Source: Citrobacter sp. FP75
Lineage (GTDB): Bacteria > Pseudomonadota > Gammaproteobacteria > Enterobacterales > Enterobacteriaceae
Assembly: GCF_018342065.1 (NCBI RefSeq)
Contig: NZ_JAFDOE010000009.1
Span: forward strand, 62,250 to 126,249
Length of the DNA stretch: 64,000 nt
Direction: 5' to 3'
Within the stretch, counting starts at the first letter, position 1. Every line of letters starts with the position of its first letter. The notes below the pieces were generated by a model. The model was not told the DNA's origin, ran no database searches, and saw only the letters and a list, made by a program, of their open reading frames with translations. Positions 8,993 through 19,972 of the stretch are shown here, piece by piece. A program made the position numbers and the translations under genes.

Positions 8993-11815
8993 ATGGATAA
9001 GATCGAAGTTCGGGGCGCCCGCACCCATAATCTCAAAAACATCAACCTCGTCATCCCGCGCGACAAGCTAATTGTCGTCACCGGGCTTTCGGGCTCAGGC
9101 AAATCCTCGCTTGCTTTCGACACCTTGTATGCCGAAGGGCAGCGTCGTTACGTTGAATCGCTTTCCGCGTATGCTCGTCAGTTCCTGTCGCTGATGGAAA
9201 AACCGGATGTCGACCACATTGAGGGGCTGTCGCCAGCCATCTCCATTGAACAAAAATCGACATCTCATAACCCGCGATCCACGGTAGGTACGATTACCGA
9301 AATCCACGACTACCTGCGCCTGCTGTTTGCCCGCGTCGGTGAGCCGCGCTGTCCGGATCACGACGTACCGCTGGCGGCGCAGACCGTCAGTCAGATGGTG
9401 GACAACGTTCTGTCGCAGCCAGAAGGCAAGCGCCTGATGCTGCTGGCACCGGTGATTAAAGAGCGGAAAGGCGAACACACCAAAACGCTGGAGAATCTGG
9501 CAAGCCAGGGTTACATCCGCGCCCGTATTGACGGTGAAGTGTGCGACCTTTCCGATCCGCCCAAGCTGGAGCTGCAAAAGAAACACACCATTGAAGTGGT
9601 GATTGACCGCTTCAAAGTGCGCGACGATCTCTCCCAACGCCTGGCGGAGTCTTTTGAAACTGCACTGGAGCTTTCCGGTGGTACGGCGGTGGTTGCCGAT
9701 ATGGACAACCCGAAAGCGGAAGAGCTGCTGTTCTCCGCCAACTTTGCCTGCCCGATTTGCGGCTACAGCATGCGCGAACTGGAACCACGCCTGTTCTCGT
9801 TCAACAACCCGGCGGGCGCATGTCCAACCTGCGACGGCCTCGGCGTACAGCAGTATTTCGACCCTGACCGCGTGATCCAAAACCCGGAACTGTCGCTGGC
9901 CGGTGGCGCTATTCGTGGCTGGGATCGCCGTAACTTCTATTACTTCCAGATGCTTAAATCACTGGCGGAACACTATAAATTCGACGTCGAAGCCCCGTGG
10001 GCCAGCCTGAATCCTGCCGTGCATAAAGTGGTGCTGTACGGTTCCGGCAAAGAGAATATCGAATTCAAATACATGAACGATCGCGGCGATACGTCCGTAC
10101 GTCGTCACCCGTTTGAAGGTGTGCTGCACAATATGGAACGCCGTTATAAAGAGACGGAATCCAGTGCGGTACGCGAAGAGTTATCTAAGTTCATCAGCAA
10201 CCGACCATGCGCCAGCTGTGAAGGCACGCGCCTGCGTCGTGAAGCACGCCACGTGTTCGTGGAGAACACGCCGTTGCCCACCATTTCCGACATGAGCATC
10301 GGTCATGCGATGGATTTCTTCAACAATCTCAAACTTGCCGGTCAACGGGCGAAGATTGCGGAGAAAATCCTTAAAGAGATTGGCGACCGCCTCAAATTCC
10401 TGGTTAACGTCGGTCTGAATTACCTGACGCTGTCACGCTCCGCTGAAACGCTCTCCGGCGGTGAAGCCCAGCGTATTCGTCTGGCAAGCCAGATCGGTGC
10501 AGGCCTGGTCGGCGTCATGTACGTGCTGGATGAACCGTCTATCGGTCTGCACCAGCGCGACAACGAACGCCTGCTGGGCACGCTTATCCATCTGCGTAAC
10601 CTGGGTAATACCGTGATTGTGGTCGAGCACGATGAAGATGCGATTCGCGCCGCTGACCACGTGATCGACATCGGTCCGGGCGCGGGTGTCCACGGTGGAC
10701 AGGTGGTCGCGGAAGGCACGCTGGATGACATTATGGCGGTACCGGAATCGCTCACCGGTCAGTTCATGAGCGGCAAGCGCAAGATTGAAGTGCCTAAACA
10801 ACGCGTGCCCGCTAATCCGGAAAAAGTGCTGAAACTCACCGGCGCGCGAGGCAATAACCTGAAAGAGGTCACCCTGACGCTGCCGGTTGGCCTGTTTACC
10901 TGTATTACCGGCGTATCCGGTTCCGGTAAATCGACGCTGATCAACGATACGCTGTTCCCAATTGCGCAGACGGCGCTGAACGGTGCGACACTGGCGGAAC
11001 CTGCGCCGTATCGCGATGTTCAGGGTCTGGAACATTTCGACAAAGTTATCGACATCGACCAGAGCCCGATTGGTCGTACGCCGCGTTCCAACCCGGCGAC
11101 CTATACCGGCGTATTTACGCCTGTACGCGAACTGTTTGCCGGTGTGCCGGAATCACGCGCGCGCGGCTACACGCCGGGGCGTTTCAGCTTTAACGTGCGC
11201 GGTGGACGCTGCGAAGCCTGCCAGGGCGATGGCGTGATCAAAGTCGAGATGCACTTCCTGCCGGATATCTACGTGCCGTGCGACCAGTGCAAAGGCAAGC
11301 GCTACAACCGAGAAACGCTGGAGATTAAGTACAAGGGCAAGACTATCCACGAAGTGCTGGATATGACCATTGAAGAAGCGCGTGAGTTCTTTGATGCCGT
11401 TCCGGCGCTGGCGCGTAAGCTGCAAACGCTGATGGACGTTGGTCTGACCTACATTCGTCTGGGGCAGTCCGCAACGACCCTCTCCGGCGGTGAGGCCCAG
11501 CGCGTGAAGCTGGCGCGTGAGCTGTCAAAACGCGGTACCGGACAAACGCTGTATATTCTCGATGAGCCGACCACCGGTCTGCACTTTGCGGATATTCAGC
11601 AGTTGCTGGACGTGTTGCATCAGCTCAGGGATCAGGGCAACACCATCGTGGTGATTGAGCATAATCTGGACGTGATTAAAACGGCCGACTGGATTGTCGA
11701 TCTCGGCCCGGAAGGCGGTAGCGGCGGCGGGGAAATCCTGGTTGCCGGTACGCCGGAAACGGTCGCTGAATGTGAAGCCTCGCACACCGCCCGCTTCCTC
11801 AAACCGCTGCTGTAA
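8993..11815 (+). CDS. uvrA: Excinuclease ABC subunit A (UvrA)
   Basis: The 940-residue damage-recognition ATPase of nucleotide excision repair, acting as a dimer that loads UvrB. Two ABC ATPase halves are visible: the first with Walker [10 protein letters not shown] near residue 31 and signature [16 protein letters not shown], the second with GVSGSGKST near residue 640 and [19 protein letters not shown]. Zinc-binding cysteine pairs CPIC...CPTC and CEAC...CDQC are intact. Length equals the E. coli protein. It is SOS-induced through the upstream LexA box. Confidence 0.99.
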   Translation: MDKIEVRGARTHNLKNINLVIPRDKLIVVTGLSGSGKSSLAFDTLYAEGQRRYVESLSAYARQFLSLMEKPDVDHIEGLSPAISIEQKSTSHNPRSTVGTITEIHDYLRLLFARVGEPRCPDHDVPLAAQTVSQMVDNVLSQPEGKRLMLLAPVIKERKGEHTKTLENLASQGYIRARIDGEVCDLSDPPKLELQKKHTIEVVIDRFKVRDDLSQRLAESFETALELSGGTAVVADMDNPKAEELLFSANFACPICGYSMRELEPRLFSFNNPAGACPTCDGLGVQQYFDPDRVIQNPELSLAGGAIRGWDRRNFYYFQMLKSLAEHYKFDVEAPWASLNPAVHKVVLYGSGKENIEFKYMNDRGDTSVRRHPFEGVLHNMERRYKETESSAVREELSKFISNRPCASCEGTRLRREARHVFVENTPLPTISDMSIGHAMDFFNNLKLAGQRAKIAEKILKEIGDRLKFLVNVGLNYLTLSRSAETLSGGEAQRIRLASQIGAGLVGVMYVLDEPSIGLHQRDNERLLGTLIHLRNLGNTVIVVEHDEDAIRAADHVIDIGPGAGVHGGQVVAEGTLDDIMAVPESLTGQFMSGKRKIEVPKQRVPANPEKVLKLTGARGNNLKEVTLTLPVGLFTCITGVSGSGKSTLINDTLFPIAQTALNGATLAEPAPYRDVQGLEHFDKVIDIDQSPIGRTPRSNPATYTGVFTPVRELFAGVPESRARGYTPGRFSFNVRGGRCEACQGDGVIKVEMHFLPDIYVPCDQCKGKRYNRETLEIKYKGKTIHEVLDMTIEEAREFFDAVPALARKLQTLMDVGLTYIRLGQSATTLSGGEAQRVKLARELSKRGTGQTLYILDEPTTGLHFADIQQLLDVLHQLRDQGNTIVVIEHNLDVIKTADWIVDLGPEGGSGGGEILVAGTPETVAECEASHTARFLKPLL

Positions 11816-11823
11816 TCATATCC

Positions 11824-11853
11824 ATGCCGCTTCCGGAATCATCAGGAAGCGGC
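11824..11853. terminator. Hairpin between convergent uvrA and yjbR
   Basis: The stem GCCGCTTCC/GGAAGCGGC with about ten bases of loop lies directly between the uvrA and yjbR stop codons. The T run is weak, so termination is a moderate-confidence inference. Confidence 0.6.
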
Positions 11854-11856
11854 AGA

Positions 11857-12210
11857 TTATGACACCAGCAACCTGCGTTTATCTTCCGGAAGCGTATTGA
11901 TAGCCTGTTGCCAGGAAGCGTCCACCAGATAGTAAATCTGTGAATCGGGTAGCGAACCGTCCAGATACACCGTGCTCCAGTGCGCTTTGTTAAGATGCCT
12001 GCTTGGTCGTACATCGCTATGCTGCTGACGCAATAACTCAGCCAATTCGGGGCTGGTTTTCAGCGACACCGCCGGGCGACCTTCCACCTCTTTCACCATG
12101 GCAAAAAGCACATCTTCGACTTTAATTTGCGTGGCTTTCCAGTCACTGTGCACGCTTTGTTCGGCACCTGTTTTCGCCATGCAGTATTGCAGCAACTCCG
12201 AATTCGTCAT
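11857..12210 (-). CDS. yjbR: MmcQ/YjbR-family protein YjbR
   Basis: A 117-residue small cytoplasmic protein of the MmcQ/YjbR family, which has a double-wing DNA-binding-like fold; its biological role is not established. Family features visible are VEDVLFAMVKEVEGRPAVSLK and the C-terminal HLNKAHWSTVYLDG with the following ASW. The start at 12210 (MTNSELLQYCM) has AAGGGG upstream. It stands alone here: in E. coli K-12 yjbQ lies between yjbR and aphA, but only about 120 bp separate them in this window and no yjbQ is present. Confidence 0.92.
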   Translation of the reverse strand: MTNSELLQYCMAKTGAEQSVHSDWKATQIKVEDVLFAMVKEVEGRPAVSLKTSPELAELLRQQHSDVRPSRHLNKAHWSTVYLDGSLPDSQIYYLVDASWQQAINTLPEDKRRLLVS

Positions 12211-12330
12211 TTTTATTCCCCTTACCAGCAGCTCGCCTAATGAGAACATCTTTTACTCAGTGTGCAGCAAGTCTGCCAAAGGTAAAAGCCAGTCGCGTAA
12301 ATTTGTTTAAAAAACCAGCAGCCAGCGTTC

Positions 12331-13068
<738 letters not shown>

Positions 13069-13182
13069 TTATCATTTTTTTATTAACAACTGGTCAAAAA
13101 ACTATCTGACCTTACCCCCTGGGGAAGGTGAAAGGAAGGGATTTCTCTGGTTTTGTTACAGAAAAAGAGGACGATCACATTG

Positions 13183-13214
13183 GTAACAGGCCTGATAGCG
13201 CTACGCGTATCAGG
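13183..13214. repeat. REP-type palindrome between aphA and tyrB
   Basis: The near-perfect palindrome GGCCTGATA...TATCAGGCC has the GGCCTGAT arms typical of enterobacterial extragenic palindromes. It lies about 14 bases past the tyrB stop codon and may protect or terminate its mRNA. Confidence 0.7.
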
Positions 13215-13227
13215 CCCACAAACTCAG

Positions 13228-14421
13228 TTACATAACAGCGGCAAACGCCTTCGCCACGCGCTGGACGTTGCCGTGATTTAATCCGGCAACGCACATGCGA
13301 CCGCTGGCAATCAGGTAAACCCCGAATTCATCACGCAGACGATCGACCTGAGCGGCACTCAACCCGGTATAGCTGAACATGCCACGCTGTTGCAGCAGGT
13401 AATCAAAGTTACGGCCCGGCATCTCGGCATGGAGAACATTGACCAGCTCCTGACGCATCGCCAGGATGCGGGTACGCATTGCTTCCACTTCCGCCAGCCA
13501 GTTGGCTTTAAGCACGTCATCACCCAGCACGGTAGCAACAACCTGCGCACCAAAGTTAGGCGGGCTGGAGTAGATACGACGCACCGTGGCTTTTAACTGC
13601 CCCAGCACGCGCCCCGCGGTCTCGGCGTCTTCGCAAACCACAGAAAGACCGCCAACTCGCTCACCGTACAAAGAGAAAATTTTAGAGAATGAGTTGCTGA
13701 CCAGTGCCGGTAATCCGGCGCTGGCAATGGCGCGGATCGCATAGGCGTCGTCTTCCATGCCCGCCCCAAATCCCTGATAGGCAATATCAAGGAATGGGAT
13801 CAGATCGCGCGCTTTCAGAATCTCGATAACCGCATCCCACTGTGCTGGCATTAAGTCCGCACCGGTTGGGTTATGACAGCACGGATGTAACAGCACAATA
13901 CTGCGCGCCGGTAAGGTATTCAATGTTGCCAGCAGGTCGTTGAAGCGCACGCCGTTGGTCGCGCTGTCATACCAGGGGTAAGTGCTTACTTCAAATCCCG
14001 CCCCTTCAAAAATCGCAATATGGTTTTCCCATGTCGGATCGCTAACCCAGACGCCAGAGTCAGGGAAGTAACGCTTCAGGAAATCCGCGCCCACTTTTAG
14101 CGCACCGGATCCCCCCAGCGTCTGAATCGTCGCCACGCGTTGTTGCTGGAGCACCGGGTGTTCTGCGCCAAACAGCAGCGGCGCAATGGTATGGCGATAG
14201 CTGTTCAGGCCTTCCATCGGCAGGTACAGCGACGCGCCCTGCGGCTTAGCATTGAGCCGGGCTTCCGCTTCTGCCACCGCTTTAAGCTGAGGAATAATCC
14301 CGTCTTCGTTGTAGTACAGACCGATGCTGAGATTCACTTTGTCGCTACGTGAATCTTCCTTGAAGCGCTCCATGAGCGATAAAATCGGGTCGCCGGCGTA
14401 GGCGTCAACTTTTTGAAACAC
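13228..14421 (-). CDS. tyrB: Aromatic-amino-acid aminotransferase TyrB
   Basis: A 397-residue class I PLP-dependent aminotransferase that makes tyrosine, phenylalanine and leucine from their keto acids. The PLP lysine lies in [17 protein letters not shown], with HPCCHNPTG and the C-terminal RMCVAGLN arginine region for substrate carboxylate binding. I chose the GTG at 14421 ([12 protein letters not shown]), with GGAG nine bases upstream; E. coli tyrB also starts with GTG and has this length. The upstream ATG at 14463 would add 14 residues without a ribosome site. TyrR control is known in E. coli; I could not identify a clear TyrR box here. Confidence 0.97.
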   Translation of the reverse strand: MFQKVDAYAGDPILSLMERFKEDSRSDKVNLSIGLYYNEDGIIPQLKAVAEAEARLNAKPQGASLYLPMEGLNSYRHTIAPLLFGAEHPVLQQQRVATIQTLGGSGALKVGADFLKRYFPDSGVWVSDPTWENHIAIFEGAGFEVSTYPWYDSATNGVRFNDLLATLNTLPARSIVLLHPCCHNPTGADLMPAQWDAVIEILKARDLIPFLDIAYQGFGAGMEDDAYAIRAIASAGLPALVSNSFSKIFSLYGERVGGLSVVCEDAETAGRVLGQLKATVRRIYSSPPNFGAQVVATVLGDDVLKANWLAEVEAMRTRILAMRQELVNVLHAEMPGRNFDYLLQQRGMFSYTGLSAAQVDRLRDEFGVYLIASGRMCVAGLNHGNVQRVAKAFAAVM

Positions 14422-14507
14422 GTGGTGGTTCTCCAGGTTTACAGGCAGGGGATTAGAACACAATAAACCGGAAGCGGGAGAAGATCGAGAGGATGTTGAG
14501 AGGATTA

Positions 14508-14543
14508 GTGCCGGATGGCGGCGGAACCGCCTTATCCGGCTGA
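14508..14543. repeat. REP element between alr and tyrB
   Basis: GTGCCGGATGGCGGCGG and its imperfect complement CCGCCTTATCCGGC form a classical REP unit just downstream of alr on the minus strand. Confidence 0.8.
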
Positions 14544-14552
14544 CAACCCGGT

Positions 14553-15632
14553 TCAGTCCACGTACTTCATCGCCACCCTTGAGGTCAGGCGCGTGATAAG
14601 TTCGTAAGCACTAACTTTCGTTATTTCTGCAATACGTTCAACGGGCAGCCCCTCGCCCCACAAAATCACTGGGTCACCAGCTTTTTCCTGTGCTTCAGGT
14701 CCCAAATCAACGCAGATCATATCCATGGCTACGCGGCCAACAATCGGCACTTCCCGGCCATTGACCAGTACCGGTGTGCCGGACGGCGCCGCACGCGGAT
14801 AGCCGTCGCCATAACCCATCGCCACAACGCCCAGGCGCGTGTCACGTTCGCTGTGCCATGTTCCGCCATAGCCAACGGGTTCCCCCGCTTTGTGCTCACG
14901 CACGGCGATCAGACTGGAAGTGAGTGACATCACCGGCTGGCAGCCAAAATCGGCACCCACTGAATGGTTCTCCAGGGGCGATACGCCATACAGAATCAGC
15001 CCCGGTCGCGCCCAGTCGAAGTGGGACTGCGGCCACAGCAGGATGCCACCTGACGCGGCAATAGAACGCTGACCCGGCTTGCCTTCACAAAAGCTATTGA
15101 AGATATCGAGCTGCTTTTCCGTCGCGCCACATTCAGGTTCGTCTGCGCGAGCAAAGTGGCTGACAATGTTGACCGGCTGACGCACGTTTTTACATTGGGT
15201 CAAGCGCTGATAAAACGCCTCAGCCTGCTCCGGGCGCACGCCCAGACGGTGCATACCGGTGTCGAGCTTCATCCAGACGGTGACCGGTTCCGTCAGTTCT
15301 GCCGCTTCCAGGGCCGCAAGCTGCTCCTGATTGTGTACGGCAGTATGCAGCCGCTGCGCGGAGATCGTCGGCAGATCGGTGGCATCGAAAAAACCCTCCA
15401 GCAGCAGGATGGGTTGCGTGATCCCACCTGCGCGCAGCCGCAGGGCTTCTTCAAGACGAGCGACACCAAAAGCGTCCGCATCGGGGAGCGTTCGCGCGGT
15501 CTCTAACAGACCATGGCCGTAAGCGTTCGCTTTCACTACCGCAACCAGTTTACTGGCGGGTGCCAGTTCACGCAGACGTTGCAGGTTGTGTCGCAGAGCG
15601 CGGCGGTTAATGACAACAGTTGCCGCTTGCAT
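14553..15632 (-). CDS. alr: Alanine racemase, biosynthetic (Alr)
   Basis: A 359-residue PLP-dependent racemase that supplies D-alanine for peptidoglycan. The PLP-binding lysine is K34 in [10 protein letters not shown]. The opposing catalytic tyrosine lies in [15 protein letters not shown] near residue 255. Length is that of E. coli Alr. It follows dnaB in the same direction, as in E. coli, but an ERIC element fills most of the 177-bp gap. It is the house-keeping isozyme; DadX would be elsewhere. Confidence 0.97.
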   Translation of the reverse strand: MQAATVVINRRALRHNLQRLRELAPASKLVAVVKANAYGHGLLETARTLPDADAFGVARLEEALRLRAGGITQPILLLEGFFDATDLPTISAQRLHTAVHNQEQLAALEAAELTEPVTVWMKLDTGMHRLGVRPEQAEAFYQRLTQCKNVRQPVNIVSHFARADEPECGATEKQLDIFNSFCEGKPGQRSIAASGGILLWPQSHFDWARPGLILYGVSPLENHSVGADFGCQPVMSLTSSLIAVREHKAGEPVGYGGTWHSERDTRLGVVAMGYGDGYPRAAPSGTPVLVNGREVPIVGRVAMDMICVDLGPEAQEKAGDPVILWGEGLPVERIAEITKVSAYELITRLTSRVAMKYVD

Positions 15633-15683
15633 TTGAATTCCTTAATAAATGTTTGCTTTGGTGACCCGATCTTTAAAAAAAAT

Positions 15684-15812
15684 TTATCCTCTAAATCATT
15701 TGAGTCACAGCAAGGCGGCAAGGCCGTAAATCCCCAGGAGCTTAGCTAACTAAGTGACTGGGGTGAACGGGTGCAGCCAACACCGCTGTGGCTCGAAGGA
15801 TGACGAGGATTA
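15684..15812. repeat. ERIC element between dnaB and alr
   Basis: The central ERIC core AAATCCCCAGGAGCTTAG / AAGTGACTGGGGTGA is plain, with the left arm CTAAATCATTTGAGTCACAG and CAAGGCGGCAAGG and the right arm CAGCCAACA...GAAGGATGACGAGG. The element is about 127 bp. Its right end runs up to and includes the dnaB stop codon, so transcription from dnaB into alr passes through the long ERIC stem. Confidence 0.92.
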
Positions 15813-17225
15813 TTCGTCGTCGTATTGTGGGCCCGCATAGTTATCAAAGCGCGACCATTGACCATTAAACGTCAGACGCACCGTACCGATTGGACCGTTA
15901 CGTTGCTTACCAATAATAATTTCCGCGATACCTTTTAAGTCGCTGTTCTCGTGATAAACCTCGTCACGATAAATAAACATGATTAAGTCGGCATCCTGCT
16001 CGATAGAGCCCGATTCACGCAGATCCGAGTTGACCGGACGCTTGTCGGCGCGTTGTTCCAGAGAGCGGTTAAGCTGCGACAGCGCCACCACCGGCACATG
16101 CAGTTCTTTCGCTAACGCTTTCAGCGAGCGAGAAATTTCAGCAATTTCCAGAGTACGGTTGTCGGAAAGCGACGGCACACGCATCAGCTGTAAGTAGTCG
16201 ATCATAATAAGCCCGATACCGCCGTGTTCACGGGCGATACGCCGCGCACGCGAACGCACTTCCGTGGGTGTCAGACCGGAGGAGTCATCAATATAGATGT
16301 TTCGTTTCTCCAGCAAGATACCCATGGTCCCGGAAATTCGCGCCCAGTCTTCGTCATCCAGTTGACCGGTACGGATTTTGGTCTGGTCCACGCGCGACAG
16401 CGAGGCCAGAGAACGCATCATGATCTGTTCTGAGGGCATTTCAAGACTGAAGATAAGAACCGGCTTATCCTGCAACATCGCCGCATTTTCGACGAGGTTC
16501 ATCGCGAACGTCGTTTTACCCATCGACGGACGCGCGGCGACGATAATCAGGTCCGACGGCTGTAAACCGGCGGTTTTTTTGTTGAGGTCATCATAACCGG
16601 TATTCACCCCAGTGACGCCGTCATGCGGCTGCTGGAACAGCTGCTCGATGCGCGCGACGGTGGCGTCGAGCACCTCGGTAATATTTTTCGGGCCTTCGTC
16701 TTTATTAGCGCGGCTTTCAGCGATTTTAAAGACGCGGGATTCCGCGAGATCCAGCAGGTCTTCACTGGAACGCCCTTGCGGATCAAAACCGGCCTCCGCG
16801 ATTTCATGGGCGACCGAAATCATGTCGCGGACCACGGCACGTTCGCGGACGATATCCGCATAGGCGCTAATGTTCGCCGCACTTGGCGTATTTTTAGATA
16901 ACTCAGCCAGGTAAGCAAAACCGCCGACGCTGTCGAGTTGCCCCTGCACTTCCAGCGACTCTGCCAGGGTTATCAGATCGATGGGTTTGCCCATCTCCTG
17001 CAGACGGTGCATTTCGGTGAAGATATGCCGGTGCGGTCGGGTGTAAAAATCTTCCGCGACGACACGCTCGGCGACATCGTCCCAGCGTTCGTTATCCAGC
17101 ATTAAACCGCCCAACACCGACTGTTCCGCTTCAATCGAGTGCGGCGGTACTTTCAGCCCGGCAACCTGCAGATCGCGGTCACGAGCATCAGTCTGTTGTT
17201 TGTTGAAGGGTTTATTTCCTGCCAT
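15810..17225 (-). CDS. dnaB: Replicative DNA helicase DnaB
   Basis: The 471-residue hexameric replicative helicase. The N-terminal DnaG-interacting domain (about residues 20-170) is followed by a linker and the RecA-type ATPase domain, with Walker A ARPSMGKTT near residue 230, Walker B GLIMIDYLQLM, and the arginine-finger region HVPVVALSQLNRSLEQRADKRP. Length equals E. coli DnaB. It is divergent from qor with under 70 bp between start codons, so the two promoters are close or overlapping. Confidence 0.99.
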   Translation of the reverse strand: MAGNKPFNKQQTDARDRDLQVAGLKVPPHSIEAEQSVLGGLMLDNERWDDVAERVVAEDFYTRPHRHIFTEMHRLQEMGKPIDLITLAESLEVQGQLDSVGGFAYLAELSKNTPSAANISAYADIVRERAVVRDMISVAHEIAEAGFDPQGRSSEDLLDLAESRVFKIAESRANKDEGPKNITEVLDATVARIEQLFQQPHDGVTGVNTGYDDLNKKTAGLQPSDLIIVAARPSMGKTTFAMNLVENAAMLQDKPVLIFSLEMPSEQIMMRSLASLSRVDQTKIRTGQLDDEDWARISGTMGILLEKRNIYIDDSSGLTPTEVRSRARRIAREHGGIGLIMIDYLQLMRVPSLSDNRTLEIAEISRSLKALAKELHVPVVALSQLNRSLEQRADKRPVNSDLRESGSIEQDADLIMFIYRDEVYHENSDLKGIAEIIIGKQRNGPIGTVRLTFNGQWSRFDNYAGPQYDDE

Positions 17226-17286
17226 AGTGAATGGAGTTACCGAGATAATGATTGGGTCGAAAGATTACCACATTTCTGGAGGAAGC

Positions 17287-18270
17287 ATGGCAACACGTAT
17301 TGAATTTCACAAGCACGGCGGCCCTGACGTACTAAAGGCTGTGGACTTTACGCCCGTTGATCCGGCCGAGCATGAAATCCAGGTCGAAAACAAAGCAATT
17401 GGCATCAACTATATCGATACTTACATCCGCAGCGGGCTGTATCCGCCCCCCTCTCTGCCCAGCGGATTAGGCACTGAAGCGGCGGGCGTGGTCAGCAAAG
17501 TCGGCAGCAAAGTTACGCACTTAAGCGTCGGCGATCGCGTGGTCTACGCCCAGTCCATGCTCGGTGCCTACAGCTCCGTGCATAACGTCCCCGCCGATAA
17601 AGCCGCCATTTTGCCCGACGCCATCTCGTTTGAGCAGGCTGCCGCATCCTTCCTGAAAGGATTAACCGTTTTCTATCTGTTGCGTAAAACCTATGAAATT
17701 CAACCTGGCGAACCGTTTCTGTTCCATGCTGCCGCAGGCGGCGTCGGGCTGATTGCCTGCCAGTGGGCAAAAGCACTAGGGGCGAAGCTGATTGGTACAG
17801 TCGGCAATGCGCAGAAGGCGCAAACTGCATTGCAGGCCGGCGCATGGCAGGTGATTAACTATCGTGAAGAGAGCATTGTTGAACGCGTTAAAGAGATAAC
17901 CGGCGGTAAAAAAGTGCGGGTGGTTTATGACTCCGTGGGTAAAGACACCTGGGAAGCGTCGCTGGACTGCCTGCAACGCCGGGGGCTGATGGTCAGTTTT
18001 GGTAATGCCTCCGGGCCGGTGACTGGCGTTAACTTAGGGATTCTGAACCAGAAAGGTTCGCTGTATGCCACACGCCCTTCGCTGCAGGGCTACATCACCA
18101 ACCGCCATGAGTTGACCGAAGCCAGTAATGAGCTGTTTTCACTGATTGCCAGCGGCGTGATTAAAGTCGATATCGCGGAAGGTCAGAGATTTGCGTTGCA
18201 AGACGCCCGGCGTGCGCATGAAGTACTGGAAAGCCGGGCCACGCAGGGGTCGAGTTTGCTGATCCCGTAA
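17287..18270 (+). CDS. qor: NADPH:quinone oxidoreductase Qor
   Basis: A 327-residue zinc-independent medium-chain dehydrogenase/reductase (zeta-crystallin type) that reduces quinones with NADPH. It shows the GroES-like N-terminal fold, the nucleotide-binding motif AAAGGVGLIACQWAK near residue 147, and no structural-zinc cysteine cluster. I chose the ATG at 17287 because GGAGGAAGC lies directly before it and the product then begins MATRIEFHKHGGP like E. coli Qor; the longer frame from 17200 overlaps dnaB and is not supported. Confidence 0.96.
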   Translation: MATRIEFHKHGGPDVLKAVDFTPVDPAEHEIQVENKAIGINYIDTYIRSGLYPPPSLPSGLGTEAAGVVSKVGSKVTHLSVGDRVVYAQSMLGAYSSVHNVPADKAAILPDAISFEQAAASFLKGLTVFYLLRKTYEIQPGEPFLFHAAAGGVGLIACQWAKALGAKLIGTVGNAQKAQTALQAGAWQVINYREESIVERVKEITGGKKVRVVYDSVGKDTWEASLDCLQRRGLMVSFGNASGPVTGVNLGILNQKGSLYATRPSLQGYITNRHELTEASNELFSLIASGVIKVDIAEGQRFALQDARRAHEVLESRATQGSSLLIP

Positions 18271-18347
18271 TGCGCCGACTTCCCCTGAATAATGATGAAA
18301 GCAGCCAACACACCTGGAGTTTAAATTATGACGGGGAAAGAAAGAAT

Positions 18348-18380
18348 TAGGGCTTCCCGTGGGAAGCCCTTTCTTTTTTT
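18348..18380 (+). terminator. Rho-independent terminator downstream of qor
   Basis: AGGGCTTCCC GTG GGAAGCCCT followed by TTCTTTTTTT. It is a strong hairpin about 80 bases past the qor stop codon. Confidence 0.88.
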
Positions 18381-18505
18381 AGTTCGGCTGTATGTAGGGT
18401 ACAGCTCGATGAATTTGTTAACCGCGCAATAGTGACAGATTTGATTATCAATTCCTATTTGGTTCTAAAGGCAATGTTGCAGGTTGTGACACACCGCTCA
18501 ATACC

Positions 18506-18748
18506 TTAGTAAAACCGGCGGTTATTGCGCTGATACTGTGGGATTTTTGGCGCTTTTATCGCCTTGATCACCCACACGACGGCGACAGCCAGTAACAACC
18601 ATGGCAGTAGTTTAATCATCAGCGCAAACATCCCGCCAAGGAACATCACGGCAGTCGCCACCATCAGCGCGGCTAGAATCCCCAACAGTGACACGCCGGT
18701 GACCATCAGCATGACAAAAAAGCCAATCACAAAAAGTAGTTCCAGCAT
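18506..18748 (-). CDS. pspG: Phage shock protein G (PspG)
   Basis: An 80-residue inner-membrane effector of the phage-shock response. Two hydrophobic blocks fill residues 3-45 and 46-68 (MLELLFVIGFFVMLMVTG and KLLPWLLLAVAVVWVI), followed by a basic tail. The start at 18748 gives the E. coli length; an ATG ten codons upstream is less likely. A sigma-54-type promoter sits about 40 bases before it, as known for this PspF-controlled gene. Confidence 0.94.
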   Translation of the reverse strand: MLELLFVIGFFVMLMVTGVSLLGILAALMVATAVMFLGGMFALMIKLLPWLLLAVAVVWVIKAIKAPKIPQYQRNNRRFY

Positions 18749-18783
18749 GATGCTCTCCCATAATAAGTTTCTGCTCAAACCAT

Positions 18784-18799
18784 TACAAAAATCATGCCA
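18784..18799 (-). promoter_or_regulatory. Sigma-54 promoter of pspG
   Basis: On the minus strand TGGCATGATTTTTGTA fits the -24/-12 consensus TGGCACG-N4-TTGCA, with the essential GG and the -12 TTG(T) at the right spacing. PspF would act from further upstream. Confidence 0.8.
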
Positions 18800-18821
18800 A
18801 AATTAATGCGTTGATTTATAA

Positions 18822-18852
18822 AGAAAACGCCCCGCGACAATGCGCAGGGCGT
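18822..18852 (-). terminator. Terminator of dusA
   Basis: On the minus strand CGCCCTGCGC...GCGGGGCG forms a stem followed by TTTTCTTT, about 30 bases past the dusA stop codon. Confidence 0.8.
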
Positions 18853-18881
18853 GGTGAAATTGACTAACTTTTGGTGAATAA

Positions 18882-19880
18882 TTAACGTTTATCTGCCACC
18901 AGCTTTAAAGCATGTTCCAGCACGTTAATATCCGCTCCGGCTTTATGCGCATTTTCGCTCAGATAACGACGCCACTGACGCGCGCCAGGAATGCCCTGGA
19001 ACAGCCCCAGCATATGGCGGGTAACATGTCCCAGATAGGTTCCCTGGCTCAGTTCACGCTCAATGTACGGGTACATGGCGCGCACCACGGCAACAGGGTC
19101 CGCATCAGCGTCAGCAGTGCCAAAAATTTCGCGATCCACAGACGCCAGAATACCGGGGTTTTGATAGGCCTCACGCCCCACCATCACGCCATCCATATGT
19201 TCAAGATGCGCTTTCGCTTCTTCCAGCGATTTAATGCCGCCGTTGATCGACATGGTCAGCTGCGGGAAATCACGCTTTAGCTGATAAACGCGATCATAAT
19301 CCAGCGGCGGGATCTCGCGGTTTTCTTTCGGACTCAGCCCGGACAGCCAGGCCTTGCGGGCGTGGATGATAAACATCTCGCATTCGCCTTTACCAGAAAC
19401 CGTGTTGATGAAATCACACAGAAATTCGTAGCTGTCCTGGTCATCGATACCAATACGGGTTTTGACCGTGACCGGAATCGACACCACATCGCGCATCGCC
19501 TTGATGCAATCGGCGACCAGCTGCGCATTGCCCATCAGGCAGGCACCAAACATCCCATTCTGTACGCGATCAGAGGGGCAACCCACGTTAAGGTTAATCT
19601 CGTCATAACCCCGTGCTTCAGCCAGCTTCGCACACTGCGCCAGCGCCGCCGGGTCGCTACCGCCAAGCTGTAAGGCTATCGGATGCTCTTCGTCGCTATA
19701 CGCCAGATAGTCGCCTTTACCATGAATGATTGCCCCGGTGGTCACCATCTCCGTATAGAGCAACGTCTGGCCAGACAGTAAGCGCAAAAAGTAACGGCAA
19801 TGTCTGTCCGTCCAGTCGAGCATCGGCGCGATAGAAAAACGATGAGCAGGAAAAGCGGTGGACTGAGATTCAGGCAGCAT
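18882..19880 (-). CDS. dusA: tRNA-dihydrouridine(20/20a) synthase DusA
   Basis: A 332-residue FMN-dependent enzyme that reduces uridine 20/20a in the tRNA D-loop. The TIM-barrel FMN domain shows [14 protein letters not shown], the catalytic cysteine in [33 protein letters not shown] and [11 protein letters not shown]; a helical tRNA-binding domain fills the last 80 residues. Start choice is uncertain since no clear ribosome site precedes the ATG at 19880, and the N-terminal 16 residues are poorly conserved compared with E. coli. Confidence 0.96.
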   Translation of the reverse strand: MLPESQSTAFPAHRFSIAPMLDWTDRHCRYFLRLLSGQTLLYTEMVTTGAIIHGKGDYLAYSDEEHPIALQLGGSDPAALAQCAKLAEARGYDEINLNVGCPSDRVQNGMFGACLMGNAQLVADCIKAMRDVVSIPVTVKTRIGIDDQDSYEFLCDFINTVSGKGECEMFIIHARKAWLSGLSPKENREIPPLDYDRVYQLKRDFPQLTMSINGGIKSLEEAKAHLEHMDGVMVGREAYQNPGILASVDREIFGTADADADPVAVVRAMYPYIERELSQGTYLGHVTRHMLGLFQGIPGARQWRRYLSENAHKAGADINVLEHALKLVADKR

Positions 19881-19972
19881 GGCGAATAATTAAGCATCCG
19901 GTTAAAAAAGGGGCGCTACTATAGCATAGACCGCGACGATAGTTAGCCACATCGTCGCGGATCCCCCTCACG

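Noticed and set aside
9095-9880. 261-codon minus-strand frame inside uvrA
   Set aside because: Antisense to the invariant ATPase and UvrB-binding regions of uvrA, without signals for translation.
17200-17286. N-terminal extension of qor into dnaB
   Set aside because: The ribosome site GGAGGAAGC directly before 17287 and the match to the known Qor start make the extension unlikely.
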